A stretch of DNA of 64,000 nt, from positions 2,046,001-2,110,000 of the forward strand of contig CAWJFE010000005.1 in assembly GCA_963842125.1 (NCBI GenBank), in the 5' to 3' direction. The DNA comes from CAWCWK01 sp963842125 (lineage in GTDB: Bacteria > Pseudomonadota > Alphaproteobacteria > Rhizobiales > CAWCWK01). This document shows, one piece after another, positions 46,338-55,560 of this stretch. Under the pieces are notes generated by a model. The model worked only from the letters and a program-made list of their open reading frames with translations. It was not told the DNA's origin and did not search any database. Numbering within the stretch: position 1 is the stretch's first letter; every line of letters starts with the position of its first letter. Position numbers and translations under genes: made by a program.

Positions 46338-46640
46338 ATGGCCGAGGCACAGCACGAAGCGTTCGACGAGAAGGCCTGGTCGGAGACCATGGAGCCGGCC
46401 GAGCACGTCAGCACATATAGTCACTTCATCGAGCGCTCGAAGGTCGTCATCGTCGCGGCCCTCGCCGCCATCTTCCAGCTGATGATATTCTCGTTCAGCG
46501 AAGGGCTCTTCTTCGCGATCACGGCCGTCGTGCTCTTCCTCTTCACGCTGGTCGCGGCCGTCGCGGGCGCGTCGCAGTGGAAGCCGGTGACGTTCATCGC
46601 CGTCGTGTCGTTCCTCATCTGGCTCCTGGTGGTTCTCTAG
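46338..46640 (+). CDS. aa3-type cytochrome c oxidase subunit IV
   Basis: About 100 residues. The segment EPAEHVSTYSHFIERSKV leads into two to three hydrophobic stretches, the pattern of the small bacterial subunit IV (PF07835) that binds the oxidase core. It ends three bases before pntAA and is probably in that operon, an arrangement I recall from other alphaproteobacteria. The start could also be the ATG at 46320. Its role in the oxidase is structural. Confidence 0.83.
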   Translation: MAEAQHEAFDEKAWSETMEPAEHVSTYSHFIERSKVVIVAALAAIFQLMIFSFSEGLFFAITAVVLFLFTLVAAVAGASQWKPVTFIAVVSFLIWLLVVL

Positions 46641-46643
46641 GCG

Positions 46644-47819
46644 ATGACCTTCAAGATCGCCGTCCTGCGCGAGAGCGAAGCCGAGCCTCGCGTCGCAGCG
46701 ACCCCCGACACCGTGAAGCGGCTGATCGGCCTTGGCGCCACCGTCTCGGTCGAGGCCGGTGCCGGGGAGGCTGCCGGCCTGCCCGATGCGACCTTTAAAG
46801 AAGCGGGCGCAAGCGTGGCGGGACGGGGCGAGATCGTGCTCGATGCCGACATCGTCCTCTGCGTGCGCCGCCCTGACATTGAGGGGCTCAACGCGAGATC
46901 GGGCGCCCTTCTCGTCGGCCTGATGAACCCTTATGACGATACCGAGGCGCTTGAGGCTCTGGCCGGCGCGAACCTCCGCGCCGTCTCCATGGACCTCCTG
47001 CCGCGCATTACCCGCGCGCAGACCATGGACGTCCTCTCCTCACAGGCGAACTTGGCCGGCTACCGTGCCGTCATCGATGCCGCCGACGCCTTCCAGCGCG
47101 CGCTGCCGATGATGATGACGGCCGCCGGAACGGTTCCCGCCGCGAAGGTCTTCGTCATGGGCGCCGGCGTCGCCGGTCTTCAGGCCATCGCGACCGCCCG
47201 TCGCCTCGGCGCGATCGTGACGGCGACCGACGTGCGCGCCGCTGCCGGCGAACAGGTCGAATCGCTCGGCGCGAAGTTCATCATGCACGAGAGCCTCAAG
47301 GATGCCTCCGGCGAAGGCGGCTATGCCCGAGAGCTGACCGAGGACGAAAGGAAGGCGCAGGCCGATCTCGTCGCGGGCCACATCGCCAAGCAGGACATCG
47401 TCATCACGACGGCCCTCATTCCTGGCCGCCCGGCACCCAAACTCGTCTCGAAAGCCATGGTCGCAGCCATGAAGCCCGGCTCCGTCATCGCTGACCTCGC
47501 AGCCGAGCGCGGCGGCAATGTCGAGGTCGAAGGCGACGGAGACGTCGTCGAGACTGGTGGCGTCACCGTGTTGCGCTATCCCAACATGCCCGGCCGCATC
47601 GCTGCGACGGCTTCGCAGCTCTACGCCAAGAACCTCCTCGCTTACCTCACACCGCTGATCGAGGACGGGACGCTGAAGGTCGACACGAGCGACGAGATCG
47701 TCGCGGCGACCCTCCTCACCGAGGGCGGCGCCATCGTCCATCCGCGCTTCAAGCCGCAAGACGCGCCGCAGAACGAAACGTCGGATAAGACGGCAAAGCC
47801 CGCCGGAGACGCCGCATGA
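46644..47819 (+). CDS. pntAA: NAD(P) transhydrogenase subunit alpha part 1
   Basis: Soluble domain I of the proton-pumping transhydrogenase, 391 residues. It binds NAD(H) and passes hydride to NADP in domain III. Alanine-dehydrogenase-like motifs: KIAVLRESEAEPRVAATPD, VFVMGAGVAGLQAIATARRL (Rossmann) and ITTALIPGRPAPKLVS. It overlaps pntAB by four bases. The split of alpha into two genes is normal in alphaproteobacteria. Confidence 0.95.
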   Translation: MTFKIAVLRESEAEPRVAATPDTVKRLIGLGATVSVEAGAGEAAGLPDATFKEAGASVAGRGEIVLDADIVLCVRRPDIEGLNARSGALLVGLMNPYDDTEALEALAGANLRAVSMDLLPRITRAQTMDVLSSQANLAGYRAVIDAADAFQRALPMMMTAAGTVPAAKVFVMGAGVAGLQAIATARRLGAIVTATDVRAAAGEQVESLGAKFIMHESLKDASGEGGYARELTEDERKAQADLVAGHIAKQDIVITTALIPGRPAPKLVSKAMVAAMKPGSVIADLAAERGGNVEVEGDGDVVETGGVTVLRYPNMPGRIAATASQLYAKNLLAYLTPLIEDGTLKVDTSDEIVAATLLTEGGAIVHPRFKPQDAPQNETSDKTAKPAGDAA

Positions 47820-48322
47820 ACGAGTTGGAACGTCTGGCCGCGCGCGCGGTCGAGGCTGCCGAAGCCGCGCGCCTCGCCGCGGCGCAGGCCACCGCCGCCG
47901 CCGCCGAAGCGGCCGAGCTGGCTTCGGGATCTGAGAACGCGGTCGTGACCGGGTTGACCGAGGTCGTCGCTGCGCAGGCCGGGGTCGATCCGACCGTCTT
48001 CCGGCTGGCCATCTTCGTCCTCGCCTGCTTCGTCGGCTACTATGTCGTCTGGTCGGTTACGCCGGCGCTCCATACGCCGCTGATGAGCGTGACCAACGCG
48101 ATCTCCTCGGTCATCGTCGTCGGCGCACTCCTCGCGGTCGGGGCCGAGGCTGTCGACGTCATGCTCGTCGCGCCCGACGCGGGCCTCGTCGCTGAGGCCG
48201 ATATGGGTGGCACGGGCCTCTCCAAGCTCTTCGGCTTCATCGCTCTCGTTCTGGCGAGCATCAACATCTTCGGCGGATTCCTCGTCACCCAGCGCATGCT
48301 GGCCATGTACAAGAAGAAGTAG
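47816..48322 (+). CDS. pntAB: NAD(P) transhydrogenase subunit alpha part 2
   Basis: Membrane part of the alpha subunit, 168 residues. A long alanine-rich cytoplasmic N-terminus (about 60 residues, AARAVEAAEAARLAAAQATA) precedes four hydrophobic segments. Conserved are VIWNVTPALHTPLMSVTNAI-like residues (here WSVTPALHTPLMSVTNAISS) and FLVTQRMLAMYKKK at the end. Together with PntB it forms the proton channel. The alanine-rich tail is longer than I would expect, perhaps a coiled linker. Confidence 0.93.
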   Translation: MNELERLAARAVEAAEAARLAAAQATAAAAEAAELASGSENAVVTGLTEVVAAQAGVDPTVFRLAIFVLACFVGYYVVWSVTPALHTPLMSVTNAISSVIVVGALLAVGAEAVDVMLVAPDAGLVAEADMGGTGLSKLFGFIALVLASINIFGGFLVTQRMLAMYKKK

Positions 48323-48328
48323 GCCAGC

Positions 48329-49726
48329 ATGTCCGCCACACTCGCCGCCTTCCTCTATCTGGTCTCGGGCGTCCTCTTCATTCTCGCGCTGCGGGGGCTC
48401 AGCCACCCGACGACCTCGCAGCAGGGCAACCGCTTCGGCATGATCGGCATGGCGCTCGCCGTCGTGACGACGCTTGCGCTGGCTACGCCGTCCTTCTCGG
48501 GCTGGCTCCTCGTCATCGCGGGCCTAGGCCTCGGCGGCGGCATTGGCGCCGTCATCGCGCGACGCATCCCGATGACGTCGATGCCCCAGCTCGTCGCGGC
48601 CTTTCACAGCCTCGTCGGTCTCGCCGCCGTTCTGGTCGCTGCCGCCGCGCTCTACGCGCCGCAATCCTTCGGCATCGGCATACCGGGCGAGATCCACGGG
48701 CTCAGTCTCATCGAGATGAGCGTCGGCGCCGCCATCGGCGCCCTCACCTTCACCGGCTCCATCATCGCATTCGCCAAGCTCGACGGGCGGATGTCCGGCA
48801 AGCCGATCATGCTGCCGAGCCGGCACCTCATCAATATCGGGCTGGCCGTCCTTCTCCTCGTCCTCGTCGTCCTCTTCGTGCTGACGGCCTCGACGGTCTG
48901 GTTCTGGCCCATCGTCCTCGTCGCCTTCGCCCTGGGCGTCCTCCTCATCGTGCCGATCGGCGGGGCGGACATGCCCGTCGTCGTGTCGATGCTGAACTCC
49001 TATTCGGGTTGGGCGGCAGCCGGCATCGGCTTCACGCTGGAGAACACGGCGCTCATCATCACCGGCGCGCTCGTCGGCTCGTCGGGTGCGATCCTCTCCT
49101 ACATCATGTGCAAGGGGATGAACCGCAGCTTCATCTCGGTCATCCTAGGCGGCTTCGGCGGCGATGACGCGGCGGCCTCGGCGGCCGGCGGCGAAGAGGA
49201 TCGTCCCGTCAAGCGCGGGTCGGCGGACGATGCGGCCTTCATCATGAAGAACGCCGGCAAGGTCATCATCGTGCCCGGCTACGGCATGGCCGTCGCGCAG
49301 GCACAGCACACGCTGCGCGAGATGGCCGACAAGCTCAAGGAGGAAGGGGTGGAGGTCAAATACGCCATCCATCCCGTTGCCGGCCGCATGCCCGGCCACA
49401 TGAACGTCCTCCTCGCCGAGGCCAACGTGCCCTATGACGAGGTCTTCGAGCTTGAAGACATCAACAGCGAGTTCGCGCAGGCCGACGTCGCCTTCGTCAT
49501 CGGCGCCAACGACGTGACCAACCCGGCCGCCAAGACCGACCCCGCTTCCCCCATCTTCGGTATGCCGATCCTCGACGTGGAGAAGGCCGGCACGGTCCTC
49601 TTCCTCAAGCGCTCGCTCGGCGCGGGCTATGCGGGGGTCCAGAACGAGCTCTTCTTCCGCGACAACACCATGATGCTCTTCGGCGATGCGAAGAAGATGG
49701 TCGAGAACATCGTCAAGTCGCTTTAG
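48329..49726 (+). CDS. pntB: NAD(P) transhydrogenase subunit beta
   Basis: 465 residues: nine or so membrane helices carrying the proton path (VAAFHSLVGLAAVLVA, with its conserved His), then a cytoplasmic NADP-binding domain III (IVPGYGMAVAQAQHTLREMA, HPVAGRMPGHMNVLLAEA, VIGANDVTNPAAKTDP, FLKRSLGAGYAGVQNELFFR). It starts six bases after pntAB. The complex makes NADPH at the expense of the proton gradient. Confidence 0.96.
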   Translation: MSATLAAFLYLVSGVLFILALRGLSHPTTSQQGNRFGMIGMALAVVTTLALATPSFSGWLLVIAGLGLGGGIGAVIARRIPMTSMPQLVAAFHSLVGLAAVLVAAAALYAPQSFGIGIPGEIHGLSLIEMSVGAAIGALTFTGSIIAFAKLDGRMSGKPIMLPSRHLINIGLAVLLLVLVVLFVLTASTVWFWPIVLVAFALGVLLIVPIGGADMPVVVSMLNSYSGWAAAGIGFTLENTALIITGALVGSSGAILSYIMCKGMNRSFISVILGGFGGDDAAASAAGGEEDRPVKRGSADDAAFIMKNAGKVIIVPGYGMAVAQAQHTLREMADKLKEEGVEVKYAIHPVAGRMPGHMNVLLAEANVPYDEVFELEDINSEFAQADVAFVIGANDVTNPAAKTDPASPIFGMPILDVEKAGTVLFLKRSLGAGYAGVQNELFFRDNTMMLFGDAKKMVENIVKSL

Positions 49727-49769
49727 GGCGACGCGGGCAGGACTGTAGGGACGACGGACGGGGACGGGC

Positions 49770-50624
49770 ATGACGGATCAGGACAGGGCACCCCGGCGGC
49801 GTCCGTGGCCGCTTATCATCGTCGCCGTCCTGATCGTGCTTGCCGGTGCCGCCTATGCCGGCGTGCTCGGTTACATGGCGGCGAACCAGAACGCGCTCAT
49901 CTTCGAGCCGGGTGATGGCGGCGATCCCGGTACGGCCGGCGTCTTCGCAGCCGAGAGCCAGGTGACGACATCGGACGGCCAGGTTCTCACGGGCTGGTAC
50001 CGGGCGCCCGGCGGCGCGAACCCGATCGTCCTCTTCTTCCACGGCAACAAGGGCGCGCTGCCCGACTATGCCGATCGCATCAACGCCTATCTGAACGCCG
50101 GCTTCGGCGTTCTCGCCATCGACTATCGCGGTTATGGGCGCAGCACCGGCGAGCCTTCGCTCGACGGCATCATCGAGGATGCCCGCAGCGCCTATCGCTT
50201 CGCGCTCGATCGCGGCATTCCGGCGGAGCGGATCGTCCTTCACGGCTTCTCGCTCGGCGCCATGCCGGCGACGGCGCTGGCAGCCGAAGTCGAAGCTGCG
50301 GCTCTCGTCCTCGAAGCGCCATTCCACGACATCGCGGCGGCAGCATCGGAGCGCTACTGGTTCCTCGTGCCCGCTCTCGTAGCGCCGCTGATCGAGGGTG
50401 GCATCGACCCGATCGACGCCATCGAGAGCGTCGAGGAACCCGTTTTCGTGATGCACGGAACGGCCGACCTGCAGACGCCTGCCACATCGGGCGCCCTTCT
50501 CTACGAGACGGCGCCCAACCCCGGCGGCTTTCTCGAAGTCGAGGGCGGCACGCACCAGTCGCTCCTCACCGACGGCGCCTATGACGACGCCATCGCCTTC
50601 ATCCGTGAGACCGTTGGCGGCTGA
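49770..50624 (+). CDS. Membrane-anchored alpha/beta hydrolase
   Basis: 284 residues. An N-terminal helix (LIIVAVLIVLAGAAYAGVLG) anchors it in the membrane. A serine hydrolase domain follows with LFFHGNKGAL (oxyanion hole), nucleophile elbow GFSLGA, Asp in HGTADLQTP and His in GGTHQSLL. The pattern resembles the BEM46/YfhR group of unknown substrate. It begins 43 bases after pntB and may be cotranscribed. Confidence 0.85.
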   Translation: MTDQDRAPRRRPWPLIIVAVLIVLAGAAYAGVLGYMAANQNALIFEPGDGGDPGTAGVFAAESQVTTSDGQVLTGWYRAPGGANPIVLFFHGNKGALPDYADRINAYLNAGFGVLAIDYRGYGRSTGEPSLDGIIEDARSAYRFALDRGIPAERIVLHGFSLGAMPATALAAEVEAAALVLEAPFHDIAAAASERYWFLVPALVAPLIEGGIDPIDAIESVEEPVFVMHGTADLQTPATSGALLYETAPNPGGFLEVEGGTHQSLLTDGAYDDAIAFIRETVGG

Positions 50625-50631
50625 CGCAGCG

Positions 50632-50988
50632 TTACGCCAGGAGCGCGCGGACGGTCTCGACCAGCGCCAGTTCGTCGATCGGCTTCACATGGCGCGGGAC
50701 CTCGCGCAGATGCTCGGGAAAGACGGCGGGATCGTCGGCATAGGCCGACACGAAGGCGAAGGGAATCTCACGCGCCTTCAAACGCTCCGCCACGGGAAAG
50801 ACGTAGGTCCCGCGCAAATTGACGTCGAGGATGGCGAGGGCCGGTTGCAGATCCTCCAAGGCGGAGATCGCTTCCTCGACGCTATGGACGACCTCCACCG
50901 CGTCGAAGCCAGCGTCCATCAGGATCGTTTCCATGTGAAGCGACAGGAATGGGTCGTCCTCGACGACGAGAATGTTGTGAGCAACCAC
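50632..50988 (-). CDS. Stand-alone response-regulator receiver protein
   Basis: 118 residues with only a receiver domain. Acidic pocket EDD (10-12), phospho-acceptor Asp55 in ILDVNLRG, Ser81 in FVSAYAD and Lys102 in HVKPIDE are all present. No output domain follows, so it probably acts by binding another protein or in a phosphorelay. The start is GTG at 50988. The gene is convergent with the alpha/beta hydrolase, eight bases apart. The cognate kinase is not in the window. Confidence 0.88.
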   Translation of the reverse strand: MVAHNILVVEDDPFLSLHMETILMDAGFDAVEVVHSVEEAISALEDLQPALAILDVNLRGTYVFPVAERLKAREIPFAFVSAYADDPAVFPEHLREVPRHVKPIDELALVETVRALLA

Positions 50989-51175
50989 TCTCTATACCAC
51001 CCCAATAGCCGTACCGAAATGGCACTGTCGGGAAGGGGAGATCCCTCACCGCCATCGTCGGCCGCCGTACCGAACATGCTTCGTTCTAGCAGGAAGGTCG
51101 TCTTAAGCGCGATAGATTAGTGACATCTACGGCCGCCCATATGGCGGAGTAGCGGAACCTGACGACGAGCTCGGG

Positions 51176-51784
51176 TCAACCGCCGAGCGAGGTTCTCGCA
51201 CGCATGGCGGCCGCGAGCGTGCCTTCGTCGAGATAGTCGAGCTCGCCGCCGACCGGCACGCCATAGGCCAGGCGGGAGATCCGCACGGGCTTCGCTTCCA
51301 TCAGGTCGGTGATGTAGTGGGCCGTCGTCTGACCATCGACGGTCGCGTTGAGCGCCAGCACGACCTCCTTCACCGTTTCGTCCACACGCGCGAGGAGGGG
51401 CGCGACGTTGAGCTCGTCCGGGCCGATGCCGTCGAGCGGCGAAAGGGTTCCGCCGAGGACGTGATAGCGGCCCGACACCGCCCCCGCCCGCTCCAGCGCC
51501 CAGAGATCGTCCACCGTCTCCACCACGACGAGCGTCGCGCTATCGCGGCCGGGATCACGGCAAATGCCGCAAGGATCGCTCGTGTCGATGTTCCCGCAGG
51601 TCGTGCAGACCCGAACGGCGGCATGGGCGTTGGCCAGCGCTTCTCCGAGCGGCTCCAGCATCTGCTCGCGGCGTTTGATGAGGTGCAGCGCCGCCCGGCG
51701 CGCGGAGCGGGGGCCGAGACCGGGGAGCTTGGCGAGAAGCTGGATCAGGCGGTCGATCTCGGGACCGATCGTATGGCGCGACAT
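51176..51784 (-). CDS. recR: Recombination protein RecR
   Basis: 202 residues, usual length. Helix-hairpin-helix (LAKLPGLGPRSARRAALHLI), Cys4 zinc finger (VCTTCGN ... PCGICRD) and Toprim domain (LVVVETVDDLWALE, LNATVDGQTTAHYI) in order, then RLAYGVPVGGELDYLDEGTL. With RecF and RecO it loads RecA at gaps. It stands apart from dnaX-ybaB, with which it is often linked. Confidence 0.96.
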   Translation of the reverse strand: MSRHTIGPEIDRLIQLLAKLPGLGPRSARRAALHLIKRREQMLEPLGEALANAHAAVRVCTTCGNIDTSDPCGICRDPGRDSATLVVVETVDDLWALERAGAVSGRYHVLGGTLSPLDGIGPDELNVAPLLARVDETVKEVVLALNATVDGQTTAHYITDLMEAKPVRISRLAYGVPVGGELDYLDEGTLAAAMRARTSLGG

Positions 51785-51871
51785 GGGTGCCTAGAAGCTG
51801 TGGTGCGGCCTCTGAATATAGGTCACGTACGGGCTGTTCGCCACGGGTCAGAGCGCGTGCGACGCAGCGGT

Positions 51872-52438
51872 TCAGTCGGCCAGATGGACGCTGGCGGCTC
51901 TGAAATAGTCGAAGCCCGTGTAGAGCGTCAGCGCGGCAGCCAGCCAGAGGAGGGCCGTGCCGATCATCGTCGTACCAGGCAGCACGAGGTCGCCGGCAGG
52001 CCCCGCGATCAGGAAACCGAGGGCGACGAGTTGCAGCGTCGTCTTCCATTTGGCAAGCCAGGTCACGCTGACCACGACCTTCAGCTCGGCAAGATATTCG
52101 CGCAGGCCCGACACCAAGATCTCTCGGCACAGTATGACGAGGGCTGCGACGATGCTGACCCAGCCGAGCGTTCCATCGGCCGCAAGAATGAGGAGCGTCG
52201 CGGAGACAAGGAGCTTGTCGGCGATCGGATCGAGCATCCGGCCGAGCGAGGACTGCTCGTTCCACAGACGGGCGAGGTAGCCATCGAAATAATCGGTGAT
52301 GGCCGCGGCGATGAAGATCGCGAGCGCGAGCCAGCGCCCCCAGAGGCCATCGACATAGAAGCACGCGATCACCGCCGGCACCGCCAGGATGCGGCCGTAG
52401 GTCAGAAGGTTCGGCAGCGAGGTCATCGAGGCGGGCAT
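51872..52438 (-). CDS. pgsA: CDP-diacylglycerol-glycerol-3-phosphate 3-phosphatidyltransferase
   Basis: Integral membrane enzyme of 188 residues for phosphatidylglycerol synthesis. The CDP-alcohol phosphotransferase motif is complete: DYFDGYLAR ... LGRMLDPIADK (D-x2-DG-x2-AR-x8-G-x3-D-x3-D). About five hydrophobic segments follow the N-terminal NLLTYGRILAVPAVIACFY. Start ATG 52438; an alternative Met is four codons in. Confidence 0.94.
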   Translation of the reverse strand: MPASMTSLPNLLTYGRILAVPAVIACFYVDGLWGRWLALAIFIAAAITDYFDGYLARLWNEQSSLGRMLDPIADKLLVSATLLILAADGTLGWVSIVAALVILCREILVSGLREYLAELKVVVSVTWLAKWKTTLQLVALGFLIAGPAGDLVLPGTTMIGTALLWLAAALTLYTGFDYFRAASVHLAD

Positions 52439-52640
52439 AGGGGCTCTGCGGACATGGTGGCTCTACGAACGGCGTGGCTTCTGCGCTCCCCGGCCCGAAG
52501 ACCGCAAAACGGGCACCCTCGAAGGCGCGATGTCACCCGTCATAGACGACCGTGCACCCCGCCGACCAGCATGCCCCACCAAAGAGACCGAAAAACGTCC
52601 GCATCCGGCATGCGTTTTAGCCAGCCGCCCGTTCGCGCCG

Positions 52641-53114
52641 CTAGACGGTGAAGGTCGGCCTGTAGGTGCCGAAACTCCATTCGAAGCCTTCCGGGTCGCG
52701 CACGCGGTATCGGCGGGTGCCGAACTCGGTATCCTGCGGTCCGTAGACGAGCGCGCCGCCCGCCGCCTCCAGCCCCGCCACGAGGGCATCGGCGTGGTGG
52801 GTCTCCACATCGTCGATGGCGACATAGGTACCCATGGCGCCGGGCAGGAGGTCGTCTGGGGCGTCGGCAGGTAGCGAGCCGAGCATGATGATGCCGTCGC
52901 CGATGCTGAGCTCGGCATGCATCACCTGTCCGTTCGGCCCTTCGTAGCGCGACAAGACCTCGAAGCCGAGGACCTCGGTCAGAAAGGTGATCGCCGCCGC
53001 CGCGTCGCGGTAGCCGAAATAGGGCACGATGGTCGGGCCCGGCGGCGCGAAGACGAACTCTCCGTCATCGGGACCATCGCCGGGCACGGCGTCGTTATCG
53101 GGTTCCATCATCAC
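52641..53114 (-). CDS. VOC-family (glyoxalase/PhnB-like) protein
   Basis: 157 residues. After an acidic N-terminus the VOC fold begins with TIVPYFGYRDAAAAITFLTE, then LGFEVLSRYEG, HAELSIGDGIIMLGS and VRDPEGFEWSFGTYRP. The DPEGxxWxFGTYRP ending is typical of the PhnB/bleomycin-resistance-like group. Enzyme activity is not predictable. The 52439-52640 gap downstream holds nothing recognised. Confidence 0.82.
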   Translation of the reverse strand: MMMEPDNDAVPGDGPDDGEFVFAPPGPTIVPYFGYRDAAAAITFLTEVLGFEVLSRYEGPNGQVMHAELSIGDGIIMLGSLPADAPDDLLPGAMGTYVAIDDVETHHADALVAGLEAAGGALVYGPQDTEFGTRRYRVRDPEGFEWSFGTYRPTFTV

Positions 53115-53134
53115 GGCCTCTCGCGGTCCTCTAC

Positions 53135-53923
53135 CTATTGGCAGATGCGATAGTCGTTCTTGCGGACCCGCAAGTCGAGATGGAAATGGTTGGCGTGGGC
53201 CGCGTCCGCACCCGGCCCGAGCACGGTGGTGAAGAGTTCGCAGGCGCCGGCCCGGATCGCGGCCAGCACGCGCGCTTCCGGCCCATCCGGATCGCCGGCC
53301 GCGACGACGATGCGTTCGCGGTCCTCGAAGGTGATGGCCATGATGTCGACGCCGTTGCCCGTCGCGTGCTCGGAGAGCTTTGCGCCCGGCCGCCCGTTGC
53401 GCCCCCGGCAGACATAGGACGAGCCGATGCCGATCGCGCTGGGCTCGGATTGAAGATGCGTCTCAGCGGCGGGCTTGATATGGTCGCGCATCAGGACTGC
53501 CAGCGCTTCCGCCGTCGCGCAGTTGAGGGTTGCCGGACCCTCCAGCGCGACGCCGTCGATCGCACTGACGACGAAGGGGCGAATCAGCCCGCAGCCGCCC
53601 TCGCCAGCGATCGGATCACGTCTCTCGAACGTGACGTCCAGAGCCTCCAGCCGGGCCGCACACGTGGGATTGTCAGCCTCCGCCAGAGGACTACGGGTCA
53701 CCAGATCCTCGGTGTCTGCGTCCGCCGGCTCGCCTTCGAGATCGTCGGGACGGGGCTCCGGCAACGCACCGCCGAGGGAGGGCGCGGCTTCGTCGAGCGG
53801 CCCGACCTCGTCCGCACCGTCCTCTGAGGGTGCCAGTTGCGGCGGTAGCGGCACGAGATCCTGCGAGAAGGCCGGCGTGAGCCAAAACCCCAGGATCGCA
53901 ATCGTCAGCCAATACCGCCGCAT
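53135..53923 (-). CDS. Extensin-like (ExtA, LAS-type) cell-wall peptidase
   Basis: 262 residues with a signal peptide (LTIAILGFWLTPAFSQ). An acidic/proline-rich linker to about residue 80 precedes an extensin-like domain (PF06904, related to M15/VanY peptidases). Zinc-site motifs SEHATGNGVDI and HANHFHLDLR are both present, so it is probably an active murein peptidase in the periplasm. It stands four bases from the L,D-transpeptidase gene upstream on the same strand, which suggests a shared role in wall remodelling. Confidence 0.87.
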   Translation of the reverse strand: MRRYWLTIAILGFWLTPAFSQDLVPLPPQLAPSEDGADEVGPLDEAAPSLGGALPEPRPDDLEGEPADADTEDLVTRSPLAEADNPTCAARLEALDVTFERRDPIAGEGGCGLIRPFVVSAIDGVALEGPATLNCATAEALAVLMRDHIKPAAETHLQSEPSAIGIGSSYVCRGRNGRPGAKLSEHATGNGVDIMAITFEDRERIVVAAGDPDGPEARVLAAIRAGACELFTTVLGPGADAAHANHFHLDLRVRKNDYRICQ

Positions 53924-53927
53924 TCGC

Positions 53928-54920
53928 CTATTCCACGAAGGAGATGGGAACGCCGCCCGACACCATCGCGGCCAGTTCGGCCGCGTCCCAGTTCGTCAGA
54001 CGCACGCAGCCGTGTGATGCGGTCTTCGACACCGAGGCCGGGTCGGGGGTGCCGTGGATGCCGTAGGTCTCCTTGTCAAGATCGATCCAGATGCCGCCGA
54101 CGGGGTTGTTCGGACCGGGCGGGATCTCGAGCGGCTCGGCATTGTCACCCTGCTGGAAGTTGACGCCCGGATTGTAGTAGTAGGCCGCGTCCGGCGCGAC
54201 GGCGCGTACGGCGTGATCGCCCGTTGGCGAGGGCGTCTCCGACGACCCGATGGTAGCGGGATAGAAGGCGATGAGACGCCCGTCCGCATCGTAGACTTCG
54301 AGAGCCGCCTTGCCTTTATCGGCCGTGATCTGCGCAGCCGTTCCCGCGATATCGTCGCCCGTGTCGACGACGAGGATCTCCGTTCCGGCCTTGGCGAAAT
54401 CGGCCTCGGGGTTGAGGCCCTCCAAGAGGTCCTGGTCCATGTGGAAGCGTTCGGCGAACATCTCGAGTGGCGTTTGGTAGACGACCCGCTCCATCTCCGC
54501 CATCTCGGCGTAATCGTCCGGTGTCGGCTCGACGAAGTCGACGCCGAGGTCCTCTTCGGTGATCGTATAGGTCTTCGCGACCGGCGCGCCGTCACCCGTC
54601 AGGGCCGCCCAGACGTCGTCGTCGAGCTGGCCGTTGGGCTCGAAGCCTTCCCGAGCCTCGTAGGCTTCGAGTGCCTTGGAGACGTTGTCGCCCTGATAGC
54701 CGTCGATGACTCCGGGCGAGATGCCCGCGCGATCGAGCATGACCTGCAGGCGGATCATCGTCGCGCTCGGGCCGTCGACCATCGCGGCGTCGAGGCCCGC
54801 CCCGTTGATGGCGGCCGCGTCGAGCGTTTCGGCCCGTGCCTGGGAGGTCGTGAGCCCGCCCGCGATCATCGTGCAAAGTACCGCAAACGAGACGCCATGC
54901 GCCGTATTCCTGAATCGCAT
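53928..54920 (-). CDS. L,D-transpeptidase (YkuD) with peptidoglycan-binding domain
   Basis: 330 residues: signal peptide (FAVLCTMIAGGLTTSQARA), a PG_binding_1-type helical domain (LQVMLDRAGISPGVIDGYQG, about 60-110), a linker and a YkuD catalytic domain with HGTPDP ... SHGCVRLTNWDAAELA (active-site Cys in SHGCVR). It forms 3-3 crosslinks or attaches proteins to peptidoglycan. ATG 54920 follows GGGGAAAACG. Confidence 0.92.
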   Translation of the reverse strand: MRFRNTAHGVSFAVLCTMIAGGLTTSQARAETLDAAAINGAGLDAAMVDGPSATMIRLQVMLDRAGISPGVIDGYQGDNVSKALEAYEAREGFEPNGQLDDDVWAALTGDGAPVAKTYTITEEDLGVDFVEPTPDDYAEMAEMERVVYQTPLEMFAERFHMDQDLLEGLNPEADFAKAGTEILVVDTGDDIAGTAAQITADKGKAALEVYDADGRLIAFYPATIGSSETPSPTGDHAVRAVAPDAAYYYNPGVNFQQGDNAEPLEIPPGPNNPVGGIWIDLDKETYGIHGTPDPASVSKTASHGCVRLTNWDAAELAAMVSGGVPISFVE

Positions 54921-54987
54921 CGTTTTCCCCGACAGCCCGGCGCCGCACTGATCGGCGCCCTTCAGGGAAGACAAGTCGGAACGGCGA

Positions 54988-55488
54988 CTATCGTTCGACG
55001 GAGAAGCCCGCGCCATCGAGATCGGGAACCGAGGACGGCTCGCGCATTGCGATGGAAACGCCCTTGGAATCGGCGGCACTGGTCGAGAACGTGCCCCGCA
55101 TTAACCAAGGCGATGAAACGATGAGCGTGATCTCTCCGACGATGATGCGATCGCGGCCTGCCACGCTCTCGCGCAGAACCAGACGCAGGGCCTTCCCGGA
55201 GAGGTCGCCCTCGACATGGATGACGGAGCGCTCTTCCGGCGAGGCGGCGAGGCCGGAGACCCGGATCTTCGTCCCCCGTCCCCAGACCGGCGTCGGGACA
55301 GAGCCGATCGGCTGTGCCTGATGGAGGTGGAGGTCGAAGACGATCTCCAACCCCTCGTAATCGACGACGTCGGACCGCGTGACCCAGTGAACCAGCCGCC
55401 AGCTCCCCGAGACGTCGCGCGGCACGACCGGCGGCAGCAGGCCGTCCGGGAACGGGCTTTCGCGTCTGACAGGATGAGCGGTGCCCAA
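54988..55488 (-). CDS. Hypothetical protein upstream of the L,D-transpeptidase
   Basis: 166 residues, not recognised. It is mostly beta-strand in pattern (SGSWRLVHWVTRSDVVDYEG, LRLVLRESVAGRDRIIVGEI), without a signal peptide or membrane helix. The start as read is TTG at 55488; a GTG about 20 codons later is possible, so the N-terminus is uncertain. It lies 67 bases before the transpeptidase gene and may share its transcript. Confidence 0.55.
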   Translation of the reverse strand: MGTAHPVRRESPFPDGLLPPVVPRDVSGSWRLVHWVTRSDVVDYEGLEIVFDLHLHQAQPIGSVPTPVWGRGTKIRVSGLAASPEERSVIHVEGDLSGKALRLVLRESVAGRDRIIVGEITLIVSSPWLMRGTFSTSAADSKGVSIAMREPSSVPDLDGAGFSVER

Positions 55489-55521
55489 CGTACGGATCTT
55501 CCTCTTCGCAGCTTTGAACCG

Positions 55522-55560
55522 GTACAGCGTAGCGCCTCGAACGAGTACAGCGTAGCGCCT
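55522..55560. repeat. 16-base direct repeat in a divergent promoter region
   Basis: GTACAGCGTAGCGCCT occurs at 55522-55537 and again at 55545-55560, 23 bases apart (about two helical turns). It lies between the divergent hypothetical gene and alpha/beta hydrolase gene. It could be an operator bound by a repressor or activator. Confidence 0.5.
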
